Positions 33,676 through 44,400 of a stretch of DNA of 64,000 bases are shown in pieces; positions within the stretch are counted from its first letter, which is position 1; the number at the start of each line of letters is the position of its first letter. The position numbers and the translations under genes are program-made. Under the pieces are notes generated by a model. It was given only the letters and a program-made list of their open reading frames with translations. It ran no database searches and had not been told where the DNA came from. Origin of the DNA: Streptococcus equinus ATCC 9812 (GTDB lineage Bacteria > Bacillota > Bacilli > Lactobacillales > Streptococcaceae); assembly GCF_000187265.1 (NCBI RefSeq), contig NZ_GL698429.1:164701-228700 (forward strand), given 5' to 3'.

Positions 33676-33687
33676 TGAGGTGATACC

Positions 33688-34104
33688 ATGACATTTATGA
33701 CTGTTCAGGTAGTAACACCAGATGGTATTCGCTATGATCACCATGCTAATTTTATTTCAGTAAAAACACCGGATGGTGAGATGGGGATTTTGCCAGAACA
33801 CATTAACCTCATTGCTCCGCTAACAGTTCACGAGATGAAAATTCATCGTACAGATGATCCTAATCACGTGGATTGGGTAGCTATCAACGGTGGTATTATT
33901 GAGATTAAAGATAATCTTGTGACAATTGTTGCAGATTCTGCAGAACGTGAACGCGATATCGATGTTAGCCGTGCTGAACGCGCTAAGATTCGTGCTGAAC
34001 GTAAATTGGAACAAGCTCAAAGTACTCACGATATCGACGAAGTACGTCGTGCACAAGTTGCTCTTCGCCGTGCTTTGAACCGTATCAGTGTTGGTAATAA
34101 ATAA
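33688..34104 (+). CDS. atpC: F0F1 ATP synthase subunit epsilon
   Basis: Central stalk and inhibitory subunit, 138 residues. N-terminal beta sandwich ([34 protein letters not shown]) and a C-terminal helical hairpin rich in Arg, Ala and Glu. GAGGTGAT precedes the ATG at 33688; a second in-frame ATG at 33697 is an alternative. Last gene of the operon; a terminator follows. Confidence 0.95.
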   Translation: MTFMTVQVVTPDGIRYDHHANFISVKTPDGEMGILPEHINLIAPLTVHEMKIHRTDDPNHVDWVAINGGIIEIKDNLVTIVADSAERERDIDVSRAERAKIRAERKLEQAQSTHDIDEVRRAQVALRRALNRISVGNK

Positions 34105-34109
34105 AAGAA

Positions 34110-34140
34110 AAGGTCTGAGAGTTTATCTCAGGCTTTTTTG
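34110..34140 (+). terminator. Terminator of the atp operon
   Basis: CTGAGA (34115-34120) and TCTCAG (34126-34131), extended by imperfect AAGG/GCTT pairing, followed by T6. Confidence 0.8.
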
Positions 34141-34217
34141 TTTTTTATTACTTTTTGATGTTTTTTTCATGAAGAAAGCTTACGTTTGTGCAGTTTTTTG
34201 TTGTCAAAAATAAAATC

Positions 34218-34226
34218 TGATATAAT
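34218..34226 (+). promoter_or_regulatory. Extended -10 promoter of the DUF1146 gene (leaderless)
   Basis: TGA plus TATAAT (34221-34226), then AGTCCT, then ATG at 34233. The gap is 6 bases. Confidence 0.6.
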
Positions 34227-34232
34227 AGTCCT

Positions 34233-34469
34233 ATGGAAATTTTAAATAGTTCAGTGACTTTGATTAGTCACCTTGTTTTTATTGCAATGACCCATCAAAT
34301 TCTTCGAAATTTATTTGATTGGTCAAAATTGATTAAGAATACGCCTGAGAATATTGGTCGCCTTAAAGTATTTATTCTTTTGGTTAGTATTGCACTTGGT
34401 TATATGGTAAGTCACTTTATTTTGGAAATCATTACAGTTAGCCAGACTTTCTTCTTTGGTTTTCAATAA
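34233..34469 (+). CDS. DUF1146-family small membrane protein
   Basis: 78 residues with two membrane helices (about 8-24 and 46-68). The WSKLIKNTPENIGRLKVFILLVSIALGYMVSHFI region matches the DUF1146 (YwzB-like) family, which often lies between the atp operon and murA in Firmicutes. Function unknown. There is no ribosome site and the -10 box is 6 bases from the ATG. Confidence 0.75.
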   Translation: MEILNSSVTLISHLVFIAMTHQILRNLFDWSKLIKNTPENIGRLKVFILLVSIALGYMVSHFILEIITVSQTFFFGFQ

Positions 34470-34489
34470 AAGCAATAATCGCTAAACTA

Positions 34490-34512
34490 TGATATAATTT
34501 TGATATTATAAT
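34490..34512 (+). promoter_or_regulatory. Two overlapping -10 boxes in front of murA
   Basis: TGA-TATAAT at 34490-34498 gives a start near 34505. A second TATAAT at 34507-34512 would start at 34519, on an in-frame ATG. Confidence 0.5.
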
Positions 34513-34530
34513 ATAAGAATGGAGTTCATT

Positions 34531-35805
34531 TTGGATAAAATTATTATTGAAGGCGGTAATACACGCCTAGAAGGAGAAGTAATCATTGAAGGAGCAAAGA
34601 ATGCGGTTCTTCCTCTTCTTGCAGCGACAATTTTACCGAAGGAAGGAAAGACAGTTTTAACAAATGTTCCAATCCTTTCAGATGTCTTTACGATGAATAA
34701 TGTTGTCCGTGGTTTAGATATCCAAGTTGATTTTGATGAAGCAAAGAACACCATTGAAGTGGATGCTTCAGGAGATATTTTGGATATTGCCCCATATGAA
34801 TATGTAAGCAAAATGCGTGCTTCAATCGTTGTTTTAGGACCAATTTTAGCACGTAAAGGTCATGCAAAAGTATCAATGCCTGGTGGCTGCACGATTGGTA
34901 GTCGTCCAATTGACCTTCACCTTAAAGGCTTGGAAGCTATGGGTGCAAAAATCACACAAGCCGGTGGTGATATTACAGCGACTGTTGATGGAAAACTTAA
35001 AGGGACAACAATTTACATGGATTTCCCATCAGTTGGTGCGACACAAAACTTGATGATGGCAGCAACTTTGGCAGAAGGTGTGACTGTTATTGAAAATGTC
35101 GCACGTGAGCCAGAAATTGTTGATTTGGCGGTGCTTCTAAATAAAATGGGAGCGGTTGTTAAAGGGGCTGGTACTGAAACACTTACTATCGTTGGTGTCG
35201 ACAGTCTTCATGGCGCTGACCATGATGTAGTTCAAGACCGTATCGAAGCAGGCACATTTATGGTTGCGGCAGCGATGACATCTGGTAATGTTCTCATTAA
35301 AGATGCTATCTGGGAACACAATCGTCCATTGATTTCAAAATTGATTGAAATGGGTGTGACTGTAATTGATGAACCAGAAGGTATTCGTGTGGTCGCTGAT
35401 ACAGCTAAATTAAAACCTGTAACAGTTAAAACACTTCCTCACCCAGGATTTCCTACAGACATGCAGGCTCAGTTCACAGCCTTGATGGCAGTGGTTAACG
35501 GTGAGTCAACAATGATTGAAACAGTTTTTGAAAATCGCTTCCAACATTTAGAAGAAATGCGCCGTATGGGATTGCAATCTGAAATCATGCGTGATACAGC
35601 AATGATTCACGGTGGTCAAGAACTTCAAGGTGCTCCTGTGATGTCAACAGACCTTCGTGCTAGTGCAGCTTTGATTTTAACAGGAATGGTCGCCAAAGGG
35701 ACAACAACTGTTGGGCGTTTGAACCATCTTGACCGTGGTTATTACAAATTCCATGAAAAATTGGTAAAACTAGGTGCAAATATTAAACGTGTAAGCGAGG
35801 CTTAA
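34531..35805 (+). CDS. murA: UDP-N-acetylglucosamine 1-carboxyvinyltransferase, second paralogue
   Basis: Second MurA-type enzyme, 424 residues from TTG at 34531. The catalytic Cys120 is in [16 protein letters not shown], and [12 protein letters not shown] and the [11 protein letters not shown] loop are intact. The start is debatable. An ATG at 34519 adds MEFI and could be leaderless, but its GGAG (34521-34524) then becomes a well-placed ribosome site for the TTG, and homologues begin MDKIIIEGG. It is clearly diverged from the copy at 6775-8034. epuA follows 2 bases after the stop. Confidence 0.93.
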   Translation: MDKIIIEGGNTRLEGEVIIEGAKNAVLPLLAATILPKEGKTVLTNVPILSDVFTMNNVVRGLDIQVDFDEAKNTIEVDASGDILDIAPYEYVSKMRASIVVLGPILARKGHAKVSMPGGCTIGSRPIDLHLKGLEAMGAKITQAGGDITATVDGKLKGTTIYMDFPSVGATQNLMMAATLAEGVTVIENVAREPEIVDLAVLLNKMGAVVKGAGTETLTIVGVDSLHGADHDVVQDRIEAGTFMVAAAMTSGNVLIKDAIWEHNRPLISKLIEMGVTVIDEPEGIRVVADTAKLKPVTVKTLPHPGFPTDMQAQFTALMAVVNGESTMIETVFENRFQHLEEMRRMGLQSEIMRDTAMIHGGQELQGAPVMSTDLRASAALILTGMVAKGTTTVGRLNHLDRGYYKFHEKLVKLGANIKRVSEA

Positions 35806-35807
35806 AA

Positions 35808-35996
35808 ATGACAAGTGGCTGGAAATATGTGGTAAGACAAATAGGATTAGTTTTATTGGTTGCTCTATTAGCCTGCTTATTTTTAGCGATTGGATTGATG
35901 GTTGGATATGGTGTTATCAGCGATGGTAAAAATCCATTTTCAATTCTATCACTCGATAAATGGCAATCTATTATTGCTAAGTTCACAGGTCAATAA
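35808..35996 (+). CDS. epuA: EpuA-like small membrane protein (RpoB-associated annotation)
   Basis: 62 residues, one strong membrane helix (QIGLVLLVALLACLFLAIGLMVGYGVI) with a basic N-terminus. The family is often mislabelled DNA-directed RNA polymerase subunit beta. In pneumococcus the corresponding gene lies between murA and endA and is called epuA (endA promoter-upstream). The position here is the same. Function unknown. Confidence 0.75.
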   Translation: MTSGWKYVVRQIGLVLLVALLACLFLAIGLMVGYGVISDGKNPFSILSLDKWQSIIAKFTGQ

Positions 35997-36034
35997 TTAG
36001 AGCAGTTTCGAGAAACTTTGTTGTAGAATTTAGA

Positions 36035-36080
36035 GGTGGAATCATCGAATCTATTTTTAGGTTTGGTATTCCACCTTTTT
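36035..36080 (+). terminator. Hairpin with T-run in the endA leader
   Basis: GGTGGAAT (36035-36042) pairs with ATTCCACC (36068-36075), then T5. The 3' arm can instead pair CACC (36072-36075) with GGTG (36081-36084), just in front of the endA ribosome site. Either it ends murA-epuA or it acts as a leader switch. Confidence 0.6.
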
Positions 36081-36095
36081 GGTGAAAGGACGTTA

Positions 36096-36959
36096 ATGGC
36101 AAAAAAATCAAATCTGTCTAAAAAGACAAAATCAATTATCTCTTTACTGATTTTATTAGTTGGTATTGGTACAGGGTGGGTAACGACATCTGATTCTAGT
36201 GACCTAGTCAGTCAAGTTTTATCCCTTGTTACGGGAGAATCATCATCGGTTGCTTCAAATCATTCAAGTGCTAATGAATCAGCACCAAATCAGGAATTGG
36301 CTGAGTCAGTTTTAACTGATAATGTTAAAGCACAGTTAGGCTCAACTATTGAATGGAATGGAGCAGGGGCTTATCTTGTAAATGGAAATAAAACCTCTTT
36401 GAATGCAAAGGTTGCAAGCAAACCTTATGCCAATAATAAGACGAAAGTTGTACAAGGACAGTCAGTTCCGACAGTTGCTAATGCTCTTTTGAGTAAGTCA
36501 ACCCGTCAATACCGAAGCCGTGAGGAAACAGGTAATGGCTCAACCTCTTGGACGCCAGCTGGTTGGCATCAAGTACAAAATCTATCTGGAACTTATAGCC
36601 ATGCGGTTGATCGTGGGCATTTGCTTGGATACGCTTTAGTTGGTGGGCTAAAAGGTTTTGATGCCTCAACAAGTAACCCTGAAAATGTTGCTACTCAGAC
36701 AGCTTGGGCAAATGAGGCTAGATCAGAAGATTCAACAGGACAGAATTATTATGAAGGGCTTGTCCGTCGAGCACTTGATCAGAATAAACGCGTTCGTTAT
36801 CGTGTGACTTTGATTTATGATGGGGACAATATTTTAGCTAGTGGAACACATTTAGAAGCAAAGTCATCTGACGGTAGCTTAGAGTTTAATGTCTTTGTTC
36901 CAAACGTTCAAAGTGGACTTACGATTGACTATTATTCTGGTCAGGTTAGTGTGAATTAA
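36096..36959 (+). CDS. endA: Membrane-anchored DNA/RNA non-specific endonuclease EndA
   Basis: 287 residues from the ATG at 36096, supported by GAAAGGA at 36084-36090 (an earlier in-frame start at 36036 falls inside the leader hairpin). N-terminal signal anchor (about 12-29) followed by a Ser/Asn-rich linker. The beta-beta-alpha metal nuclease domain carries the DRGH motif at 172-175 and Asn206 in TAWANEA. In pneumococcus EndA degrades one strand during DNA uptake in competence and also destroys neutrophil DNA traps. No competence combox precedes it here. Confidence 0.92.
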   Translation: MAKKSNLSKKTKSIISLLILLVGIGTGWVTTSDSSDLVSQVLSLVTGESSSVASNHSSANESAPNQELAESVLTDNVKAQLGSTIEWNGAGAYLVNGNKTSLNAKVASKPYANNKTKVVQGQSVPTVANALLSKSTRQYRSREETGNGSTSWTPAGWHQVQNLSGTYSHAVDRGHLLGYALVGGLKGFDASTSNPENVATQTAWANEARSEDSTGQNYYEGLVRRALDQNKRVRYRVTLIYDGDNILASGTHLEAKSSDGSLEFNVFVPNVQSGLTIDYYSGQVSVN

Positions 36960-36972
36960 TTTGGCTTGACCT

Positions 36973-37000
36973 TGTCAAATGGTGAAAAATTTGCTAGAAT
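36973..37000 (+). promoter_or_regulatory. Promoter of the pheS T-box transcript
   Basis: TTGTCA (36973-36978), a 16-base spacer, TAGAAT (36995-37000) with TGC in front. Confidence 0.55.
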
Positions 37001-37002
37001 GA

Positions 37003-37206
37003 GGAGTAAATTGAATAATGTCTTATGAGACTAGTAACCTTATGGCAGTTTAACAGGGAATGGAAGTCGTGACTGGAAGCTTCCTAGATGAAAGTTTGGC
37101 GAATTCACTCATGATAAAGACGATGAATTAAGGTCTGCTAGTCAGATAAAAAACGGATGGTACCGCGTGTCAACGCTCCGCTATTGGAGTGTGGCACGCT
37201 TTTTTC
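37003..37206 (+). promoter_or_regulatory. T-box leader (phenylalanine) with terminator/antiterminator
   Basis: The conserved T-box string GGATGGTACCGCG lies at 37155-37167. Just after it is a terminator, GCGTG (37165-37169) with CACGC (37195-37199) and CGCTCC with GGAGTG inside, ending in T7. In the 3' side of stem I, GAA-TTC-AC at 37101-37108 presents TTC (37104-37106) as the specifier, a Phe codon, flanked by ACTC, which can pair with GAGT near 37004. Uncharged tRNA-Phe should favour the antiterminator and switch on pheS-GNAT-pheT. Confidence 0.93.
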
Positions 37207-37247
37207 GTTTTCAATTAAATCGGGCTTGACCCAAGGAAGGAAATTTA

Positions 37248-38291
37248 ATGGATTTACAAGCGCAGTTAGAGGAATTAAAATCATCTACGCAAGCTAAATT
37301 GGCTGAAATGCGTGGAAACAATGCAAAAGAACTTCAAGAATTACGTGTTCAAGTTCTTGGTAAAAAAGGATCATTGACAGAATTGTTGAAAGGTTTGAAA
37401 GATCTTTCTAAAGAAATGCGTCCAGTTATCGGAAAACAAGTCAATGAAGTGCGTGACGTTTTGACAAAAGCTTTTGAAGAGCAAGCTAAAATTCTTGAAG
37501 CCGCTAAAATCAAAGCACAATTGGAATCAGAAAGCTTGGATGTGACTCTTCCAGGACGTCAAATCAATCTTGGTAACCGTCATGTCTTGTCGCAAACAAG
37601 TGAAGAAATCGAAGATATCTTTCTTGGTATGGGATTCCAAGTTGTTGATGGTTTTGAAGTTGAATCAGATTACTACAACTTCGAACGTATGAACTTGCCT
37701 AAAGATCACCCAGCACGTGATATGCAAGATACTTTCTACATCACTGAAGAAATCTTGCTTCGTACACACACAAGTCCTGTTCAAGCTCGTACACTTGATA
37801 AACATGACTTTTCTAAAGGTCCATTGAAAATGATCTCACCAGGACGTGTGTTCCGTCGTGATACTGACGATGCAACTCATAGCCACCAATTCCACCAAAT
37901 CGAAGGTCTTGTTGTTGGTGAAAACATTTCTATGGGTGACCTTAAAGGAACTCTTGAAATGATTATCAAGAAAATGTTTGGTGAAGATCGTAAAATCCGT
38001 CTTCGTCCATCATACTTCCCATTCACTGAACCATCAGTAGAAGTCGACGTTTCATGTTTCAAATGTGGCGGTAAAGGATGTAACGTATGTAAGAAAACAG
38101 GTTGGATTGAAATCCTTGGTGCTGGTATGGTACACCCTCGTGTTCTTGAAATGTCTGGTGTTGACTCAGAAAAATATTCTGGGTTTGCTTTTGGTCTTGG
38201 TCAAGAACGTATTGCAATGCTTCGTTATGGTATCAACGACATTCGTGGCTTCTATCAAGGCGATGTCCGTTTCTCAGATCAATTTAAATAA
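37248..38291 (+). CDS. pheS: Phenylalanyl-tRNA synthetase alpha subunit
   Basis: Class II synthetase catalytic subunit, 347 residues. N-terminal coiled coil (about 1-90), motif 2 in [28 protein letters not shown] and motif 3 in [19 protein letters not shown] zinc-like CxxC group ([17 protein letters not shown]) is typical of the long bacterial form. AAGGAAGG precedes the ATG. Expression is governed by the T-box. Confidence 0.97.
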   Translation: MDLQAQLEELKSSTQAKLAEMRGNNAKELQELRVQVLGKKGSLTELLKGLKDLSKEMRPVIGKQVNEVRDVLTKAFEEQAKILEAAKIKAQLESESLDVTLPGRQINLGNRHVLSQTSEEIEDIFLGMGFQVVDGFEVESDYYNFERMNLPKDHPARDMQDTFYITEEILLRTHTSPVQARTLDKHDFSKGPLKMISPGRVFRRDTDDATHSHQFHQIEGLVVGENISMGDLKGTLEMIIKKMFGEDRKIRLRPSYFPFTEPSVEVDVSCFKCGGKGCNVCKKTGWIEILGAGMVHPRVLEMSGVDSEKYSGFAFGLGQERIAMLRYGINDIRGFYQGDVRFSDQFK

Positions 38292-38322
38292 TCATTATTA
38301 AGAAAAAGAATTGGAGGTCATC

Positions 38323-38847
38323 ATGGCAGAAATCAGAGTTGAAAAAGTGACCTTGGATAAGTTGGATGTGCTACAGAAACTTAGCATCGATACTTTTCGT
38401 GAAACTTTTGGTTATGATAACACCGAGGAAGAACTTCAACAATTTTTCGATGACAGTTACACTTTAGAGCAACTTGAAAAAGATGTGACAGATGCTGAAT
38501 CTGATGTTCGCTTTGTTTTGGTTGATGGACGTGAAGTCGGTTTTATGAAAGTCAACTGGGGAGCTGCACAGACTGAGCATGAGTTAGAAAATGCTTTTGA
38601 AATTCAACGTATTTATATTCTTAGTGAATGTCAGAGCTTGGGATTAGGTAAAAAATTATTTGAGCTAGCGCTTGATATGGCTAAAAAAGGTGGATTTGAT
38701 TGGGCTTGGTTAGGTGTCTGGGAAGACAACGTTAAAGCGCAAGGATTCTATCGTAAATATGGTTTCGAGAAATTTTCAGAACACTCATTTGAAGTTGGCG
38801 ATAAAGTCGATACAGATTGGCTTATGAGAAAAGCCTTAAAAGAATAA
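38323..38847 (+). CDS. GNAT-family acetyltransferase between pheS and pheT
   Basis: 174 residues; acetyl-CoA binding segment ILSECQSLGLGKKLFELALDMA and GFYRKYGFEKFSEHSFEVG. The in-frame TTG at 38311 overlaps the GGAGG ribosome site, so the ATG at 38323 is the start. It sits inside the Phe-tRNA synthetase operon, a placement also found in other streptococci. It would therefore be induced by phenylalanine limitation. The substrate is unknown; a polyamine or amino-acid-type small molecule is possible. Confidence 0.85.
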   Translation: MAEIRVEKVTLDKLDVLQKLSIDTFRETFGYDNTEEELQQFFDDSYTLEQLEKDVTDAESDVRFVLVDGREVGFMKVNWGAAQTEHELENAFEIQRIYILSECQSLGLGKKLFELALDMAKKGGFDWAWLGVWEDNVKAQGFYRKYGFEKFSEHSFEVGDKVDTDWLMRKALKE

Positions 38848-38865
38848 CAGTAGAAAGGGATAAAG

Positions 38866-38906
38866 AAGCTTGCAGGTCAATTAAACTTTGACCGCGAAAG
38901 CTTTTA
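38866..38906 (+). repeat. Hairpin immediately upstream of pheT
   Basis: AAGCTT (38866-38871) with AAGCTT (38898-38903), and inside it GGTCAA (38875-38880) with TTGACC (38888-38893), followed by a short T-run. It could be a weak terminator or a translation-control stem. No clear ribosome site lies between it and the pheT start. Confidence 0.6.
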
Positions 38907-38916
38907 ACACATTATT

Positions 38917-41322
38917 ATGTTAGTAAGTTATAAATGGTTAAAAGAGCTTGTCGATGTTGATGTTACAACTCATGAGCTTTCTGAAAAAATGTCAACTACA
39001 GGGATTGAGGTTGAAGGAGTATCAACACCATCTGAAGGTTTGACAAAATTGGTTGTTGGTCACGTTGTATCTTGTGAAGATGTTCCTGAAACACACTTGC
39101 ACCTTTGCCAAGTAGATACTGGTGATGACGAATTGCGCCAAATCGTGTGTGGTGCTCCAAATGTTACTGCAGGAATTAAAGTAATTGTTGCCGTTCCAGG
39201 TGCTCGTATTGCAGACAACTATAAAATCAAAAAAGGTAAAATCCGTGGTATGGAATCTCTTGGTATGATTTGCTCACTCCAAGAACTTGGTTTGCCAGAA
39301 TCAATCATTCCAAAAGAATTTTCAGACGGAATTCAAATCTTGCCAGAAGATGCTAAACCAGGTGACAGCATTTTCCCATACCTTGATTTGGATGATGAAA
39401 TCGTTGAATTGTCAATCACACCAAACCGTGCAGATGCTCTTTCAATGCGCGGTGTAGCTCACGAAGTAGCAGCTATCTACGGAAAAGAAGTTCACTTCCC
39501 AGAAAAAGAAGTTAAAGAAGTTTCTAAAGCTGCTAAAGATGTTATTGATGTTGCAATCGAGTCTGACAAAGTCTTGACTTACAAAGCACGTGTCGTTGAA
39601 AATGTGACTGTTAAACCAAGCCCACAATGGTTGCAAAATCTTTTGATGAACGCTGGAATCCGTCCAATCAACAACGTTGTTGACGTGACAAACTATGTTC
39701 TATTATACTTTGGTCAACCAATGCACGCCTTTGATTTGAACAAATTTGAAGGAAATATAATTGTTGCACGTAACGCGCGTGAAGGTGAAAAATTAGTCAC
39801 TCTTGATGGCGAAGAACGTGAATTGATTGCTGAAGATCTTGTTATCACAGTTGCCGATAAACCAGTTGCACTTGCAGGTGTTATGGGTGGACAAGATACT
39901 GAAATCGACAGCAATTCTAAAAATGTTGTTCTTGAAGCTGCTGTCTTTGACGGTACATCAATTCGTCGCACAAGCGGTCGTTTGAACCTTCGTTCTGAAA
40001 GCTCAGCTCGTTTTGAAAAAGGTATCAACTATGCAACTGTCGATGAAGCTCTTGACTTTGCAGCAGCAATGCTTACAGAACTAGCTGAAGGTGATGTTCT
40101 TGCTGGTCGTGTTGAAGCTGGTTCAGTACCAACTGAAGATGTAGAAGTATCAACTACACTTGATTACGTTAACGTTCGTTTGGGAACAGAATTGACATAT
40201 GCTGATATCGAAGATGTCTTTGCAAAACTTGGTTTCGGCTTGTCAGGAAATGCTGATAAATTTACAGTTTCAGTACCACGTCGTCGTTGGGATATTGCTA
40301 TCCAAGCTGACTTGGTTGAAGAAATTGCTCGTATTTACGGTTACGAAAATCTTCCAACAACATTGCCACAAGCAGCTGGTACTGCAGGTGAATTGACAGC
40401 AACTCAAAAATTACGTCGTAAAATGCGTTCAATCGCTGAAGCAGCAGGTTTGTCTGAAATTGTATCATATGCTTTGACAACACCTGAAAAAGCAACTGAA
40501 TTCACATTGCAACCAAGCAACTTGACTGAATTGATGTGGCCAATGTCAGTAGAACGTTCAGTTCTTCGTCAAAACGTTGTTTCAGGTATGCTTGATACAA
40601 TTGCTTACAACGTTGCTCGTAAGAACAGCAACTTGGCTATCTACGAAATTGGTAAAGTCTTCGAACAAAAAGGTAATCCAAAAGTAGACCTTCCAAATGA
40701 AATCAACACATTTGCATTTGCCATTTCTGGTTTGGTAGCTGAAAAAGATTTCCAAACAAAAGCTACACCAGTTGATTTCTTCTATGCTAAAGGTATCGTT
40801 GAAGCAATCTTTAACAAACTTGACTTGACAGTTGATTACGTTGCTGAAAAAGGTCTTGATAGCATGCACCCAGGCCGTACAGCAAGCATTTACTTGGACG
40901 ACAAATTAGTAGGTTTTGTTGGTCAAATTCACCCACAAACTGCTAAAAACTACAACGTTCCAGAAACTTATGTTGCTGAATTGAACTTGGATGTTATCGA
41001 AGCTGCTCTTGAAGCTGATAAAGCATTCGTAGAAATCACTAAATACCCTGCAGTTTCTCGTGATATTGCTTTGCTATTGCCAGCAGCAACAACTCACAAA
41101 GATATTGTCACTGCAATCGAATTAGCTAAAGTGAAACGTTTGACTGATATCAAACTCTTCGACGTGTACGCTGGTGCAAACATTGCTGAAGGTATGAAAT
41201 CAATGGCTTACAGCCTAACATTCCAAAATCCAAATGACAACTTGACTGATGAAGAAGTTACAAAATACATGGATAAAATCACTAAAGTCCTTGTTGAACA
41301 ACTCGGAGCAGAAGTTCGTTAA
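38917..41322 (+). CDS. pheT: Phenylalanyl-tRNA synthetase beta subunit
   Basis: 801 residues, full length. N-terminal tRNA-binding EMAP-like domain (about 40-150; [22 protein letters not shown]), B3/B4 editing domain (about 210-390), B5 domain, catalytic-like core and C-terminal anticodon-binding domain ([18 protein letters not shown]). The ATG at 38917 has no good Shine-Dalgarno sequence within 15 bases; the nearest purine stretches lie in or beyond a stem-loop. A terminator follows. Confidence 0.97.
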   Translation: MLVSYKWLKELVDVDVTTHELSEKMSTTGIEVEGVSTPSEGLTKLVVGHVVSCEDVPETHLHLCQVDTGDDELRQIVCGAPNVTAGIKVIVAVPGARIADNYKIKKGKIRGMESLGMICSLQELGLPESIIPKEFSDGIQILPEDAKPGDSIFPYLDLDDEIVELSITPNRADALSMRGVAHEVAAIYGKEVHFPEKEVKEVSKAAKDVIDVAIESDKVLTYKARVVENVTVKPSPQWLQNLLMNAGIRPINNVVDVTNYVLLYFGQPMHAFDLNKFEGNIIVARNAREGEKLVTLDGEERELIAEDLVITVADKPVALAGVMGGQDTEIDSNSKNVVLEAAVFDGTSIRRTSGRLNLRSESSARFEKGINYATVDEALDFAAAMLTELAEGDVLAGRVEAGSVPTEDVEVSTTLDYVNVRLGTELTYADIEDVFAKLGFGLSGNADKFTVSVPRRRWDIAIQADLVEEIARIYGYENLPTTLPQAAGTAGELTATQKLRRKMRSIAEAAGLSEIVSYALTTPEKATEFTLQPSNLTELMWPMSVERSVLRQNVVSGMLDTIAYNVARKNSNLAIYEIGKVFEQKGNPKVDLPNEINTFAFAISGLVAEKDFQTKATPVDFFYAKGIVEAIFNKLDLTVDYVAEKGLDSMHPGRTASIYLDDKLVGFVGQIHPQTAKNYNVPETYVAELNLDVIEAALEADKAFVEITKYPAVSRDIALLLPAATTHKDIVTAIELAKVKRLTDIKLFDVYAGANIAEGMKSMAYSLTFQNPNDNLTDEEVTKYMDKITKVLVEQLGAEVR

Positions 41323-41360
41323 TTGCTAACTGTACAGTAGGCTATTTGGGTTAATATACA

Positions 41361-41394
41361 TAAACCACCGCTGCAAAGTGGTGGTTTTGTTTTG
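41361..41394 (+). terminator. Terminator after pheT
   Basis: AAACCACC and GGTGGTTT enclose a GC-containing loop and are followed by a T-rich run. Confidence 0.8.
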
Positions 41395-41459
41395 TCAGAA
41401 ATCCAAAGGCTCTTAGAATTTGATATAATAAAACTATCTATGCATGACGAAGGATTATT

Positions 41460-44400
41460 ATGAAATTATTATATACAGATATTCAGTTTGATATGACTGA
41501 GGTTTTAACGAAAGAAGCAATTGAACAAGCGAAAGGTAATAAGCGAGTTTTTTATATTGCTCCAAACTCTTTGTCTTTTGAAAAGGAAAGAGCGGTTTTA
41601 GAGCTTTTGCCTGAGCAGGCTTCTTTTGCAATTACTATTACGCGTTTTGCTCAGATGGCGCGCTATTTTGTCTTAAATGAGCCTCAGACAGCAGAAACAA
41701 TTGACGATAATGGTCTAGCCATGATTTTTTACCGTGCGCTTTCACATTTTTCTGATACAGATTTGAAAGTCTTTGGACGTTTAAAACAGGATACCAATTT
41801 TATCAAACAATTGGTTGATTTGTATAAAGAGTTGAAGTCGGCTAATATGACTGTGCTTGATTTGAATGGACTTCAATCTGAGGAAAAGCAAGAAGATTTG
41901 GTGAAAATTTTCTTGGCTGTCAATGATATTTTGTTAGCCAATCAGTATGATACTCAGTCAAAAATTGCTTTTTTTGCTAAGCAAGTTGAATCAGGGCACT
42001 TGGACAAGGCTCTTGAAAATGTAGCACTTGTCATTGATGGTTTTACGCGTTTTTCAGCAGAAGAAGAGCACTTGGTTAGCTTACTTGAGCAAAAATGTGC
42101 GCAAGTTATTATCGGGACGTACAGCAGCCAAAAGGCTTATAAGGCAACCTTTACAGCGGGAAATGTTTATCAAGCTAGTTTGGATTTCTTGCGCTCTTTA
42201 GCGATGAAATTTCAAGCACAGCCATATTATGTTGAAAGTTCTCAAGCGTCACACGAAGCTTTTGCTAAGTTGTCAAAATTATTTGAAGCTAAGCATGATT
42301 TTACAACAGCAGAGTTAACCTTGACAGATGATGATAAGAAACACTACGCTATCTGGGATGTTATCAACCAAAAAGAAGAAGTTGAGCATGTGGCTAAGGC
42401 GATTCGTCATAAACTTTATGAGGGTTACCGTTATAAAGATATCTTGGTTCTTTTAGGTGATGTGGACAGCTATCGTCTTCAAATCGGAAAGATTTTTGAC
42501 AAGTATGAAATTCCATATTATTTTGGGAAATCAGAGTCGATGAGTGATCACCCGTTGGTGCATTTTATTGATTCTTTGGAGCGCGTGAAACGCTATCGTT
42601 TTCGAACAGAAGATGTTATCAATCTCTTGAAGACGGGGCTTTATGGACAATTCAAGCAAGATGATTTAGACCTTTTCGAGCAATATTTGATTTATGCTGA
42701 TATTAAAGGACAAAGTAAGTTTGCAAAGGAATTTACGGTTAACTATAAAGGAAAAGAGCACTTAGCTTTTATGAATCAAATGCGCGAGCAAATCATGGTG
42801 CCTTTGCTTATGCTCTTTAAAGCACAAAAGCAGCTTGGTTCAAGTTTGCTTGAAAAATTAATGACTTTCTTGCGTGCTATTAGTCTTCCAGACAATCTTG
42901 AAGGCATGGTTGCCACTTTCCCAGAGATTGAGCAAGAAAAACATGAGCAAGTTTGGCGAACATTTACAGGAATTTTAAACCAGTTCCAAACGATTTTCGG
43001 TAAAGAAAAATTATCTTTGGATGAATGTTTATCGCTGGTCAGAAGTGGTATGCTTGCTGCTCAGTACCGTGTTGTGCCTGCGACTGTAGACGTTGTTTCG
43101 GTAAAATCGTATGACCTTGTCGAACCACATACGAATAAATTTGTTTTTGCACTCGGTATGACGCAGTCGCATTTTCCTAAAATTGCCCAAAACCGCAGTT
43201 TAATCTCAGATGAAGAACGTGCCAAGGTCAACGAAAACACAGATGAAAACCAACGTTTTGATGTCATTAGTCGTGAGAATATCAAGAAAAATCACTTTGC
43301 AGCCCTTTCGCTTTTCAATGCTGCAACAGAACAATTGGTTCTTAGTTTGCCACAAATTGTTAACGAATCAGAAGACAAAGAATCATCATATCTTGCTGAG
43401 CTAGCTAGCTTTGGTGTGCCTGTTGTAAAAAAAGGTCGCAATCGTTTATCAGCAAATCTTGAAGACATCGGAAACTACAAGGCGCTGTTGTCTCGGGTGA
43501 TTGAGGTTAATCGTTTGGCGATTGAAGAAGAACGTGAGCTCAGTAAAGAAGAGCAAACATTTTGGTCTGTTGCTGTTCGATATCTTCGAAAAAAACTTGA
43601 GACACAAGGTATTGAGCTGCCATTGATTAAAGATAATATGCAGACTAAGCCAGTAGCTTCTGAAGTTATTGAGACTCGTTTCCCAAGTGATAAGCCAATT
43701 AATTTGTCATCATCAGCTGTGACAACTTTCTATAATAACCAGTACAAGTATTTCTTGCAGTATGTTCTTGGCTTGCAAGAAGTTGAAACGATTCATCCGG
43801 ATGCTAGAAACCATGGAACATATCTTCACCGTGTCTTTGAACTTGTCATGAAAGATGAGTCTAATCAGCCATTTGATACTAAGTTGAATCAAGCAATTCA
43901 AAAGACTAATTCAGAAGATGAATTTAAATTTGTCTATGAAGAAGACGAAGAAAGTCGTTATTCTCTGACCGTTTTGGAAGATATTGCAAGAAGCACGGCA
44001 AGCATTTTGAAAAATGATGCTCAGATTCAAGTTGAAAACGAGGAAGAGCCGTTTGAATTGATGATTGCAAATGCGGTGCGCATTCGAGGTATTATTGACC
44101 GTGTTGACCGCTTGAGCGATGGCAGTCTTGGTGTGGTTGACTATAAATCCAGCCACAATACTTTTGATATTCAGAAATTCTATAATGGTTTGAACCCGCA
44201 ATTGGTGACATATATGCAAGCTTTGCGTGATAAAAAAGGAAGAAGCGAGTCAGATAAAATTTTTGGCGCCATGTACCTTCACATGCAAGAACCCAAGGTT
44301 GATTTGTCATCGGTAGCCACGACAGATAAAATTTTGGAGAATTTGTCAAAAGAGCTACGCTATCGTGGCCTATTCTTGGACGAAGAAAAAGGTTATCTAT

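Noticed and set aside
43129-43137. TACGAATA combox-like string (ComX/SigX cin-box) near 43129, and again near 63435
   Set aside because: Both lie inside coding sequence (rexB and the Nif3-like gene) with no gene starting downstream, so chance matches are most likely.
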